Source of the DNA: Desulfohalobiaceae bacterium S24 | GTDB taxonomy: Bacteria; Desulfobacterota; Desulfovibrionia; Desulfovibrionales; Desulfothermaceae | Length of the DNA: 64,000 bases | Direction of reading: 5' to 3' | Assembly (NCBI GenBank): GCA_011389765.1 | Contig: JAABTT010000002.1 | Coordinates: 1-64,000 of the forward strand | Shown: piece by piece, positions 8,090-15,785 of the stretch | Numbering within the stretch: the stretch's first letter is position 1 | Layout of the letters: every line of letters begins with the position of its first letter | The notes under the pieces: model-generated | The model's database searches: none | What the model was told of the DNA's origin: nothing | What the model saw: only the letters and a program-made list of their open reading frames with translations | Made by a program: the position numbers and the translations under genes

Positions 8090-8979
8090 GCTTCTTCCTC
8101 CATGGTGATAGCTCCCTTTGGACATTCCCGGGCGCACTGCCCACATCCCTTACAATAATCTTCATTATAAATAAACTGTTCGTCTGCATCCCGAAAAATT
8201 GCATCTTCCGGACAAAACAGGCGGCACAGACCGCATTTCGTGCACGCATCGGAATGAAAAACCGGCTTTCCGGTCATCCTCCAAGTCCCGGTCAAAAAGC
8301 GAGCACTGTTGCCGGGCTCAAGGATATCGCCGCCAAGGGCCAGGGACTTCCAGGCCATAAGAGCTTCTTTTTCAATGATTCCGGAAAAATCCAATTCCTG
8401 TGCAGGAGAGGATAGAGGAGCCTCTCCGCTAGGTTCAGCTATCTGGGCATCATGAAACGCCTGGGTCATGGATTGGAAGTTTTTTTCCGCAAGCCTGCCG
8501 AATCTGGTCTGCAGGGGCATCTGGAAAGAATCGAGCTTGATAAGTCCCATACCTTTGAGGAGTGCCCCAATCATCGCGGTGTTTGCAATTGGGAGCCCGA
8601 TGTTGTTCATGGCCGCCTGAGTGGCGTCAACAGTGACCAGACGATAGCTTTCATTCCATGGCATCAAGCTCTTTCTTTTGTGTGGCGGGCAATTCATGAC
8701 TGCTGATCCGCCTGCCTTCAACCCGGAAAAGACATCTACAAGTTCAATCAGCGAGGCATCAAGCACGACGATCACATCTGGCGCTTCAATTTTTTCCCGG
8801 AGAAAGATTTGAGAATCTGAGACCCGGAGAAAAGCACTCACAGGAGCGCCGCGTCGTTCAGGCCCAAAACTCGGGAAGGCCTGAGCATATTTTCCTTCGT
8901 TAATGGCTGCTTGCGCCACCAGCTCGGCTGCTGTCACAGAGCCTTGACCACCACGGCCGTGAAATCTGATTTCGATCAT
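8080..8979 (-). CDS. 2-oxoacid:ferredoxin oxidoreductase, fused gamma-delta subunit
   Basis: 299 residues. Residues 1 to about 185 form the gamma domain (MIEIRFHGRGGQGSVTAAEL, FPSFGPERRGAPVSAFLR). After a linker, the last ~70 residues form a two-cluster ferredoxin: CTKCGLCRLFCPEDAI and CKGCGQCARECPKGAI. These would pass electrons to ferredoxin. I chose the ATG at 8979 (AAGGGGAG just upstream); the open frame reaches 9261 but the extra sequence is not family-like. Gamma and delta are separate genes in many archaea, so this is a natural fusion. Confidence 0.92.
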   Translation of the reverse strand: MIEIRFHGRGGQGSVTAAELVAQAAINEGKYAQAFPSFGPERRGAPVSAFLRVSDSQIFLREKIEAPDVIVVLDASLIELVDVFSGLKAGGSAVMNCPPHKRKSLMPWNESYRLVTVDATQAAMNNIGLPIANTAMIGALLKGMGLIKLDSFQMPLQTRFGRLAEKNFQSMTQAFHDAQIAEPSGEAPLSSPAQELDFSGIIEKEALMAWKSLALGGDILEPGNSARFLTGTWRMTGKPVFHSDACTKCGLCRLFCPEDAIFRDADEQFIYNEDYCKGCGQCARECPKGAITMEEEAWV

Positions 8980-9199
8980 GTACTCCCCTTGTTGTTTTAA
9001 CCCTGATTCCGCCCGCAACCCAGAGGATTGAATTCTGGAGACCGCGTTCGGCTGTCTAACGAAACGTGAAAATTCCCTATTAACTCGACCAACTACTTGG
9101 TTTTTCGGGAAAAAATTTCGGTGCAGTACATCGAGTCGTATGTGCGACCTGGCTGGAATACCGTACACGATACCAAACATGATATTGAATGTATCGGTA

Positions 9200-10729
9200 T
9201 CACATGACAGCTCCGATGTGCCAGGGGACAAACTCTGTCTCCCCGAAATTCTGGGCCTCACTCCTGGTCTGCCGACCTGAAGCGATCTCCAAAAGATCTT
9301 CGAAGATACGTTGCCCCATGCTCTGGATGGTCTCGGACCCTGTCAGAATCCGACCGCAGTCGATATCCATGTCTTCTTGCATGTGGGTGAACATATCTGA
9401 GTTTGTGGCGAGCTTGAGGGTGGGAACCGGCTTAAAACCGCAAACCGTTCCTCTACCGGTGGTAAAACACACCAGATTGGCACCGCCGGCGATCATGCCC
9501 GTGATGGAAACGAGGTCATAGCCCGGGGTGTTCATGAACACGAGTCCAGATTCCTTGACCTTGTCAGCATAGCCCAAGACAGCCCGCAAATTGGTCGTCC
9601 CGGACTTGGAGACAGCCCCGAGGGACTTCTCCACAATGCTGGTGATCCCTCCGGCTTTGTTCCCGGGTGTGGGGTTGTTGTCGATGACGGCCTTATTTTT
9701 CTCGGTGTACGCCTGCCACCAGGTGAAGCAGTCCAGGAGCCGCCGTCCGACCCCCTCGCTTTCAGCCCGCCGGACAAGAAGATGCTCGGCACCGAAAATC
9801 TCCGGCGTTTCACTGAGAATCGCGGTTCCCCCGTGCCTGATGAGGATGTCCACGGCTGCGCCAAGGGCCGGATTGGCCGTTATTCCGGAGTAGGCGTCAG
9901 ATCCCCCGCATTCCAGGCCAAGGGTCAAATGACGGGCTGACATCGGCTGCCTGTGGTCCATATTCACGAGAGGCAGCAAGGTACGCAGGATTTCCAGCCC
10001 GGCCTCGACTGTTTTTCTGGTCCCTCCCGAGTCTTGGATTTCCAAGGTTTTCAGGCGGGGACCGGGAAATAAATTCATGGCGGTGCACAGATCCTCCACC
10101 AGATTGAGTTCACAGCCGAGTCCAATCACCAGGACGGCACCAATATTGGGATTGTCGGCGTACCCGGCCAGAGTTTTCTGCAAAAACTGCAATCCTTCGC
10201 CGTCCGGAGTCATGCAGCAGCCGAGGCTGTGCACGAGAGGCAGCACACCGTCGACATTCGGATAGAGGGCCTGCTCCTCGGGTCTGAGAGCGTCAGCCAC
10301 GAACCTGGTCACACTGGCGGAGCAGCTGACGCTGGAGATGATGCCGATGTAGTTCCTGGTCCCAACACTCCCGTTTTGTCTGAGAAATCCGTTAAAGGCG
10401 GCCTGTTGTTCCTCGGGGACAAACTGGGTGGTCTGGGCCTCAACACCGATTGCATAATCCCTGGCAAAGGATTTGAGGTAGAGATTGTGGCTGTGGACAT
10501 GAGCCCCGGGCAGTATTTTTTCTCGGGCAAAGCCGATGACCTGGCCGTACTTTCTGACCGGGCCATCCGCCGGTATATCGCACAGGGCAATTTTGTGGGC
10601 AGGGGGGATATCGCGGTCGGCATGGACCTTGTAGGGTTGTACCCGCTCACCGGCTTTTACCTCCTGCAGCAGGATAGCGACATCATCGGCTTCATGAATT
10701 TGTACTGCTTTGGTCTTCGCACTGCTCAT
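9200..10729 (-). CDS. UxaA/GarD-family hydro-lyase (altronate or galactarate dehydratase type)
   Basis: A 509-residue protein with an N-terminal SAF-like domain (about residues 1-90) fused to a long dehydratase domain. Marker text includes GFLRQNGSVGTRNYIGIISSVSCSASV (split here as two known patches), LVHSLGCCM, GLGCELN, LGLECGGSDAYSGITANPALG, and the late VCFTTGRGTVCGFKPVPTLKLATNS in the same order as UxaA/GarD. These enzymes dehydrate sugar acids to 2-keto-3-deoxy products. The C-terminal half is also related to sulfolactate sulfo-lyase SuyB, an alternative that would release sulfite. A GTG four codons earlier (10741) is a possible start, but AGAGGGG sits better for the ATG at 10729. A GntR operator lies upstream. 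Confidence 0.82.
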   Translation of the reverse strand: MSSAKTKAVQIHEADDVAILLQEVKAGERVQPYKVHADRDIPPAHKIALCDIPADGPVRKYGQVIGFAREKILPGAHVHSHNLYLKSFARDYAIGVEAQTTQFVPEEQQAAFNGFLRQNGSVGTRNYIGIISSVSCSASVTRFVADALRPEEQALYPNVDGVLPLVHSLGCCMTPDGEGLQFLQKTLAGYADNPNIGAVLVIGLGCELNLVEDLCTAMNLFPGPRLKTLEIQDSGGTRKTVEAGLEILRTLLPLVNMDHRQPMSARHLTLGLECGGSDAYSGITANPALGAAVDILIRHGGTAILSETPEIFGAEHLLVRRAESEGVGRRLLDCFTWWQAYTEKNKAVIDNNPTPGNKAGGITSIVEKSLGAVSKSGTTNLRAVLGYADKVKESGLVFMNTPGYDLVSITGMIAGGANLVCFTTGRGTVCGFKPVPTLKLATNSDMFTHMQEDMDIDCGRILTGSETIQSMGQRIFEDLLEIASGRQTRSEAQNFGETEFVPWHIGAVM

Positions 10730-10858
10730 CGTACAGGGCACCCCTCTGTTTACAGCCGTTTCAAAGAAAACTGAGAATGGATGTGCAATCTAGCTGAAGC
10801 GACACACACGATACGTACCTGCCGGAGAGAAAAGAAAATGTATTTTCTAGTATATTGT

Positions 10859-10880
10859 ATTTTGTATACGTATACAAAAT
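10859..10880. promoter_or_regulatory. perfect palindromic operator, probable GntR site
   Basis: A 22-base perfect palindrome centred between 10869 and 10870; its inner 16 bases, TTGTATACGTATACAA, recur at 11691-11706 before the adjacent GntR gene. It lies about 130 bases upstream of the UxaA-family start. FadR-subfamily GntR proteins bind such sites. Confidence 0.75.
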
Positions 10881-10984
10881 AATGACTGCAGCTCACCACG
10901 CTCCCTTGAAGGCATGTTTCCAGGCAGACTCAAGCAGGACTCTTCCCGGAGCAGGGATCATCTTGTAAAGACGGCCTCATCCTG

Positions 10985-11668
10985 TCACCTCGAGGTCAAG
11001 GCTGTGCGCATATTTCTGATATGCTGCTGCATCGCGGTTCTGGCTTTTTCATACTCCTTCTCCAGCAGTGCGGTGCAGATCGCCTTGTGATCTTCCTGGG
11101 CCACCTTGAACCAGTCGGCGTTATAACTGATCTTGTGGCCATAGATTTGAATCCGATCCCTGATGTTGCAATACAGCTTGATCCAGTACTCGTTGCCGGA
11201 GGCTTCAATGACCCGGTCATGGAAGGAGCGGTCGATTTCGAGGTACTCTCGGCGCTTGTTCTCTTTGACTCTGGGATCGTTCTCAACAGCCAGAATCTGA
11301 TGTTCCGCTTCTTTGAATTGGTTATAAAGCCTTGAAAAATATGACTTGGGAAGGTATTCCACCGAACGGACAAAGAAGGTCGTCTCGATAACCTCCCGGG
11401 CCTCAAAAAGGTCTTCGAGCTCTTTGGTGCTGAGCTCTATGATATAGGCCCCTTTCCGGGGAACGATCGCAATCAGATCTTCGCTCTTGAGGCGATTAAA
11501 GGCTTCGCGCAAGGGCGTCCGACTGATGCCGAGCGTCTGGGTCAGTTGATCTTCCTGCAGCCAGGTCCCCGGGGCGAGCTCCCCTTGAATAATGGCTTCT
11601 TTTATACTGGTGTAGACTTCATCAGAAAGTGGATTCCGGTAGTCAATCTTTTTGAGGGGAAAATCCAT
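10985..11668 (-). CDS. GntR-family (FadR/FCD) transcriptional regulator
   Basis: 227 residues. The winged helix-turn-helix occupies about residues 12-75 (IIQGELAPGTWLQEDQL, LGISRTPLREAFNRL, RKGAYI), and the all-helical FCD ligand domain follows (FEAREVIETTFFVR, RSFHDRVIEASGN, DHKAICTALLEKEYEKA). FCD members sense small carboxylic acids. It lies upstream of the dehydratase/oxidoreductase/ilv run on the same strand, with a palindromic operator at 11691-11706 immediately before its own start, so autoregulation plus control of the run is likely. Confidence 0.92.
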   Translation of the reverse strand: MDFPLKKIDYRNPLSDEVYTSIKEAIIQGELAPGTWLQEDQLTQTLGISRTPLREAFNRLKSEDLIAIVPRKGAYIIELSTKELEDLFEAREVIETTFFVRSVEYLPKSYFSRLYNQFKEAEHQILAVENDPRVKENKRREYLEIDRSFHDRVIEASGNEYWIKLYCNIRDRIQIYGHKISYNADWFKVAQEDHKAICTALLEKEYEKARTAMQQHIRNMRTALTSR

Positions 11669-11690
11669 ACACGCCCTGTTTGTTTGTATT

Positions 11691-11706
11691 TTGTATACGT
11701 ATACAA
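11691..11706. promoter_or_regulatory. palindromic operator before the GntR gene
   Basis: TTGTATACGTATACAA, a perfect 16-base palindrome identical to the core of the site at 10859-10880. It lies 23 bases upstream of the GntR start, consistent with autorepression. Confidence 0.75.
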
Positions 11707-11790
11707 GACTTGCAATAATTTGTCAATACCCAAATGTATAAAAAAATTTATAATATATTAGGTGGTTGCATGATAGTAGGAAAAGTAGAA

Positions 11791-11806
11791 GGCTCCTGTT
11801 GACACT
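11791..11806. repeat. short dispersed repeat (copy 3, partial)
   Basis: GGCTCCTGTTGACACT matches 3681-3696 exactly and abuts the fragment of a membrane-protein gene that follows, so it may mark a rearrangement point. Confidence 0.5.
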
Positions 11807-11810
11807 CGTT

Positions 11811-12008
11811 CGGCGGCAGAAGCTGCACCTGCCCACCATCCTGTCCATGGCCGGCACCCTGATCGGCTTCTTCTTCATGGTCGGGGCCTACAAGATGCAG
11901 ATATAGGCCTTGAACTGGACAAGGATCATCACCGGACTGCTGTTCATCGCCTCCATCGTCTGTCTGCAGTTCCATCCCGCTTCCACCAGGCTGATTCCCA
12001 TCGGCTGA
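11811..12008 (+). pseudogene. C-terminal fragment of a membrane protein
   Basis: The plus frame reads LHLPTILSMAGTLIGFFFMV, GAYKMQI, then TAG at 11904-11906, then ALNWTRIITGLLFIASIVC and a polar tail ending at TGA 12006. Two hydrophobic segments are plain but there is no start, and the frame begins abruptly next to a dispersed repeat. I cannot name the family. The rest of the gap, 12009-12283, shows no gene. Confidence 0.5.
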
Positions 12009-12283
12009 AGCATCCCGGGGACAGCCCCTGCAACCGTCCGGCAGGACCGGACTCTCCGCCAGCAGGGATTCCTTTTATCAAAACAATGCTCGGATAAGCC
12101 TCGACAAGCCTGAATTCAATCCGGCATTACTAATGCGCAATTTTTTTAATTTTCGGTATTTTTGCTGCGGAATTTTTTAAAACTGAGTATGCCATTTGCA
12201 TGATATTTTACGAGCGGATATTGGATCTGAGACTCTGGAGTAAAACCTATCAGTAGGAGCTTAAAGGGACATAGGTGATGGTT

Positions 12284-13042
12284 TCAGGTCCGCAGGTAAC
12301 TGGCGCCGTTCACGTCTAAGACGGTGCCGGTGGTGAACTCGGATCCGTCGGCGGCCAGAAACAGAACCGCGAAGGCCACCTCTTCGGGGCGGGCCACCCG
12401 TTCAAGGGGACTTTGTTGCCGAATCTGGTCGCCTGCCGGTCCCGAAAGCCTGTCCGTGGTCATATCCGTTTCCACAAAGCCCGGAGCGACCACCCCGACA
12501 AAGATATTGTCTTTGGCCAGTTTAAGGGCCAGGGACTGGCTCAGGGCGTTGAGCCCGGCCTTGCTGGCGCCGTAGGCCGGCTGGTCCGGTTCGCCCCGGA
12601 AAGCGCCCCGGGAGGACACATTGACGATACGCCCACCGCCGTTGTTTTTCATAAAGCGAGCCGCACAGTAGATGACATTGGCCGGTCCCTGCAGGTTCAC
12701 CCGCAGGGTGTGCTCCCAGGCCTGTCTCCATTGCTCGTAGTCGACGCGGTCAATAGGATGCTGCTTGGAGATGCCGGCGTTGTTGACCACAATGTCCAGC
12801 CCGCCGAGTTGGTCCACCGCCTGGTCGATCAGGTACTTGGCAGTTTCAGGCTCGGCAACATCGGCCTGAATCAGGGAGTGCGGTCCCCCGGGCAGTTCTT
12901 CCAGTGTCCTGCGGGCCATTTCCCTGTCCTGCCTGTAGCCGACGGCAACCCTGGCCCCACGCTCGGCAAAGGCCAGAGCACAAGCTCTGCCGATGCCGCG
13001 GGTTCCTCCGGTTATACATACCCGTTTGTTTGAAAAATTCAT
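12284..13042 (-). CDS. SDR-family oxidoreductase (FabG-like)
   Basis: A 252-residue classical short-chain dehydrogenase. TGGTRGIGRACALAFAERGA binds NAD(P), NNAG is present (VVNNAGISKQ), the catalytic Ser lies in VNVSSRG, and YGASK supplies the catalytic Tyr and Lys. It probably reduces a 3-oxoacyl group or oxidises a small alcohol; the substrate is open. The ATG at 13042 is chosen because AGGAGA lies six bases upstream, although the frame is open to 13159. It follows the putative selenoprotein gene by 73 bases on the same strand and is likely co-transcribed. Confidence 0.9.
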   Translation of the reverse strand: MNFSNKRVCITGGTRGIGRACALAFAERGARVAVGYRQDREMARRTLEELPGGPHSLIQADVAEPETAKYLIDQAVDQLGGLDIVVNNAGISKQHPIDRVDYEQWRQAWEHTLRVNLQGPANVIYCAARFMKNNGGGRIVNVSSRGAFRGEPDQPAYGASKAGLNALSQSLALKLAKDNIFVGVVAPGFVETDMTTDRLSGPAGDQIRQQSPLERVARPEEVAFAVLFLAADGSEFTTGTVLDVNGASYLRT

Positions 13043-13115
13043 AGAGTTCTCCTGGCCTTTGTCAAAAGATTGATGTGAGCTCGATTCTCGAATAAGCTGC
13101 GGACCGGCGCCATCT

Positions 13116-13925
13116 TCATTCGTCCGGGTCCGGTTTCTTCCAGCGGTAGGGCAGATCAAGCACGCTGCCGGGCTCGCTCATGCTCTGAAACGCTTTCAGC
13201 CCGTCCCTGATTATCCGGCGCTGCCGCGCCGTGTTTCCGGGCTCGCCGAACATGCAGCCCCGGGGGAACTTCACAAGCAGGGCCCGCGTCGGCCTGGCGT
13301 AGACCATTCGATCCGGCATGTTGCCCATGGATATGCTCGGAATGCCCGCCGACTCCACCACCCGTTGGATCAGACCGACCGTCTGATGACATTTCGGTCA
13401 GACGGGCACCGCAAACAGGGCGGTGACCTCCTCCTGCCTGAGCTTTTCCACGAGCAGGGGCAGGCTTTCTTCCACCAGGGGCACCACGTCGTTCACATAG
13501 CTGAAGCTGTAATGAGTATCGGCCAGCGCCCCGATGGCCCCTTCCCCTTCCAGTTCGACAAAGCGGTGGATCGGAAAGATGGTGTTGATGTCCTCTTCGG
13601 CCAGGCTGTGATCGTAGTGGGCATGGGCGATCCCCACATCTTCCTGCCGGACGGTTTTGGGAAGTTCCCTGAAGCTCGCATCCCCGTGAATGGATTCCGT
13701 ATCAAAAGCCGACTGACTGTCTTTCAGATACAGACCTCCGGAGCTCACCAGCGCGAATTTGTGGTCCTTTGCCTCTCCCAGGTAGGGGGTCCAGGGAACG
13801 TCCGGGTAGCTGACAAACGGGTAGTTGCGCACGATGCGATCCATCTTATGCGCCTTGAACTCTTCCAGACTGTCCTCGACCCAGGCCTGATATTTCTGTT
13901 GAAACTCCTGTAAAATGGGATCCAC
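13116..13925 (-). CDS. GrdB/PrdB-like selenoprotein (in-frame UGA, Sec176)
   Basis: The frame is interrupted only by TGA at 13398-13400. Reading it as selenocysteine gives a continuous 269-residue protein of the glycine/sarcosine/betaine/D-proline reductase selenoprotein B family. The first part has FALVSSGGLYLKDSQSAFD and AHAHYDHS; across the stop it reads VPV-U-PKCHQTVGLIQRV, then VESAGIPSISMGN, RPTRALLVKFP and FGEPGN. U-P-K-C makes a UxxC redox pair where relatives have Cys. Ten bases after the UGA, the mRNA folds into a perfect 7-bp hairpin (plus-strand 13369-13387) with loop GGUCG, close to the GGUC loop of E. coli fdhF. The GTG start at 13925 has AAGGAG at six bases. Nonsense mutation is the alternative, but sequence remains family-like beyond it. 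Confidence 0.85.
13369..13387 (-). promoter_or_regulatory. SECIS-like hairpin
   Basis: In the mRNA sense, AUCAGAC pairs with GUCUGAU around the five-base loop GGUCG; a short CCG/CGG pairing can extend the stem below. The loop begins 17 bases after the UGA, within the spacing usual for bacterial SECIS elements, and carries the G-G-U-C that SelB reads in E. coli fdhF. Confidence 0.75.
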
Positions 13926-14028
13926 AGCAGACTCCTTTCGTTTTTGTTCTATTATCCGATCGTCGCTTTCCTTCAAAAAGGATAGCATAGCCTCCCTCGG
14001 GATACTCGTCAAACCAGCAACATAAGGG
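13918..14028. repeat. duplicated 5' region (copy A)
   Basis: This segment covers the start codon, ribosome site and upstream DNA of the putative selenoprotein gene. It is repeated at 18635-18742 with roughly 80 percent identity by eye, including TTTCGTTTTT, TCTATTATCCGAT and GGATAGCATA, and ending in GCAACATAAG. Confidence 0.75.
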
Positions 14029-14153
14029 CCATTATGTCCTTAGAGCTCCCTCAAAGTACGAAAGTTGAGTTCTTGACTCTTGGTCAAGAATATTTTAAGG
14101 ACTCTTTCTTAATTCTGGTGCGGTGGGCATGTAAAAAAAACCGGAGACACCCT

Positions 14154-15761
14154 GTGAAAATCGATCTGCTCATACAAAATGGAATGATTATCGACGGGAC
14201 CGGCAACCCGGAATACAAGGCCGATGTGGCCTTGGCTGATGACCGGATTGTGGAAGTCGCCCCTAAAATTACAGCCGAAGCACAAACGGTGATCAACGCT
14301 GAAGGCCTTGCAATTAGCCCCGGTTTTATTGATGTCCACAGCCACGATGACGGCTATGTCTTGAACAAACCGAGTTGCGATCCCAAGCTCTTACAAGGCG
14401 TAACTACCCAAGTCATCGGCAATTGCGGATTCAGCCTCGGGCCGCTGCCGGCCGATTCCCAGACCTATCTGGACAAGGTCAAGATGATGATGGGCGGCGG
14501 CGATATGCCGGCCGAACTGCAGAAGGCGAGCAGCTTTGGCGATTATTTGGACGTCCTGGAAAGCAGGCCCTTAGGGGTCAATCTGGTGCCGCTTGTGGGG
14601 CATGCCACAATCCGCATCGCGGCCATGGGCTGGGACAACCGGGCTCCAACCCTCGATGAGCTGGAAGCCATGCAAGGTTTGACCGAGGAGGCGATGAGCG
14701 TCGGAGCAGCAGGCATGTCCTCAGGCCTGATCTATGTCCCGGCTGCTTTCGCTGCGTCTGCGGAGCTGTCAGCTCTGGCTGAAGTTGTCGGCCGCTACCA
14801 AGGACTCTATGCTACCCACATGCGCAGTGAAGGAAACCGGCAGATGGAGGCTATTGAAGAGGCGCTCAATATCGCCAAAGCCGGGAGAACGCCGTTGCAT
14901 ATCGCCCATCACAAGATTGCTGGAAGAGCCAACTGGGGCATGAGTGAGCAGACCCTGGCCAGGTTCGAGCGGGCCCGGGCCGAAGAAGGCCAGGAAGTGA
15001 CCTGTGATCAATACCCTTACCTGGCCGGCAGTTCCTATCTGGCCGCCTGTCTGCCGCCGGCCTTTGCCTCAGGGGGACCGGATGTTTGGGGACCTAAGCT
15101 GCAGGATTCAGACGTACGCCGGCAGGTTCAGAACGACATTGAAAACGATGTCGGATTTCCCGGCGACAATCTGATCCGGTCAGGAGGTTTCGAAAATATT
15201 TTTATAAGCTTCACCTCCAAATTCCCGAAATTTTCCGGGCGTTCAATCGCCGATATTGCCGCGGCATCCAGAAAAAGCGCCTACCAGGTTTTTTTTGAAC
15301 TGCTCAGCGCAGAAAAAATGGATATTGGGATGGTGGTCTTCATGATGCAGGATGAGGATGTCCAGAGGATCATGCAACACCGGCTGACCATGATCGGATC
15401 CGACGGTATTCCTTCCCTGACGGGGGGACGATTCCATCCACGCTTTACCGGGACTTTCCCTAGAGTCCTCGGTCGATTTGCCAGGGACAATGGGGTGCTA
15501 TCCCTGCCTGAGGCGGTCCGGAAGATGACATCACTTCCGGCAAACACCTTCCGGCTTACGAGTCGGGGACTGCTCAAGGAGGGTTTTTTTGCGGATCTGG
15601 TGATATTCGATCCCGCGACGGTCATCGACCAGGGGAATTATCAGCATCCTGACCTCCCTCCTTTAGGTATTATCCATGTTATTTGCAACGGCAAACCAGC
15701 GGTGACCTCCGGCGAAATCACGGGCCGGATGTCCGGCAGGCTGCTTCGACGAAACGCATGA
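14154..15761 (+). CDS. N-acyl-D-amino-acid deacylase (D-aminoacylase)
   Basis: 535 residues of the amidohydrolase superfamily. The metal-binding start GFIDVHSHDDGYVL, the TTQVIGNCGFSLGPL patch, TAHIRS-type helix YATHMRSEGN, HIAHHKIAG, and the late IGSDGIPS aspartate are in D-aminoacylase order. The enzyme hydrolyses N-acyl-D-amino acids (or related D-glutamate/aspartate derivatives). The open frame starts at 14034, but the GTG at 14154 has GGAG at eight bases and gives the typical N terminus MKIDLLIQNGMIIDGTG. It is divergent from the selenoprotein gene and is followed by TRAP genes on the same strand. Confidence 0.92.
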   Translation: MKIDLLIQNGMIIDGTGNPEYKADVALADDRIVEVAPKITAEAQTVINAEGLAISPGFIDVHSHDDGYVLNKPSCDPKLLQGVTTQVIGNCGFSLGPLPADSQTYLDKVKMMMGGGDMPAELQKASSFGDYLDVLESRPLGVNLVPLVGHATIRIAAMGWDNRAPTLDELEAMQGLTEEAMSVGAAGMSSGLIYVPAAFAASAELSALAEVVGRYQGLYATHMRSEGNRQMEAIEEALNIAKAGRTPLHIAHHKIAGRANWGMSEQTLARFERARAEEGQEVTCDQYPYLAGSSYLAACLPPAFASGGPDVWGPKLQDSDVRRQVQNDIENDVGFPGDNLIRSGGFENIFISFTSKFPKFSGRSIADIAAASRKSAYQVFFELLSAEKMDIGMVVFMMQDEDVQRIMQHRLTMIGSDGIPSLTGGRFHPRFTGTFPRVLGRFARDNGVLSLPEAVRKMTSLPANTFRLTSRGLLKEGFFADLVIFDPATVIDQGNYQHPDLPPLGIIHVICNGKPAVTSGEITGRMSGRLLRRNA

Positions 15762-15785
15762 TCTAATCGGAACGAGGAGGGGTGT

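Noticed and set aside
9200-10729. Calling the UxaA-family gene a sulfolactate sulfo-lyase
   Set aside because: SuyA and SuyB are usually separate proteins and this is a fused, 509-residue UxaA/GarD-like form; kept only as an alternative.
11904-11906. A second pyrrolysine codon in the membrane-protein fragment
   Set aside because: The fragment has no start and begins at a repeat boundary; the TAG is more simply a mutation in a dead gene.
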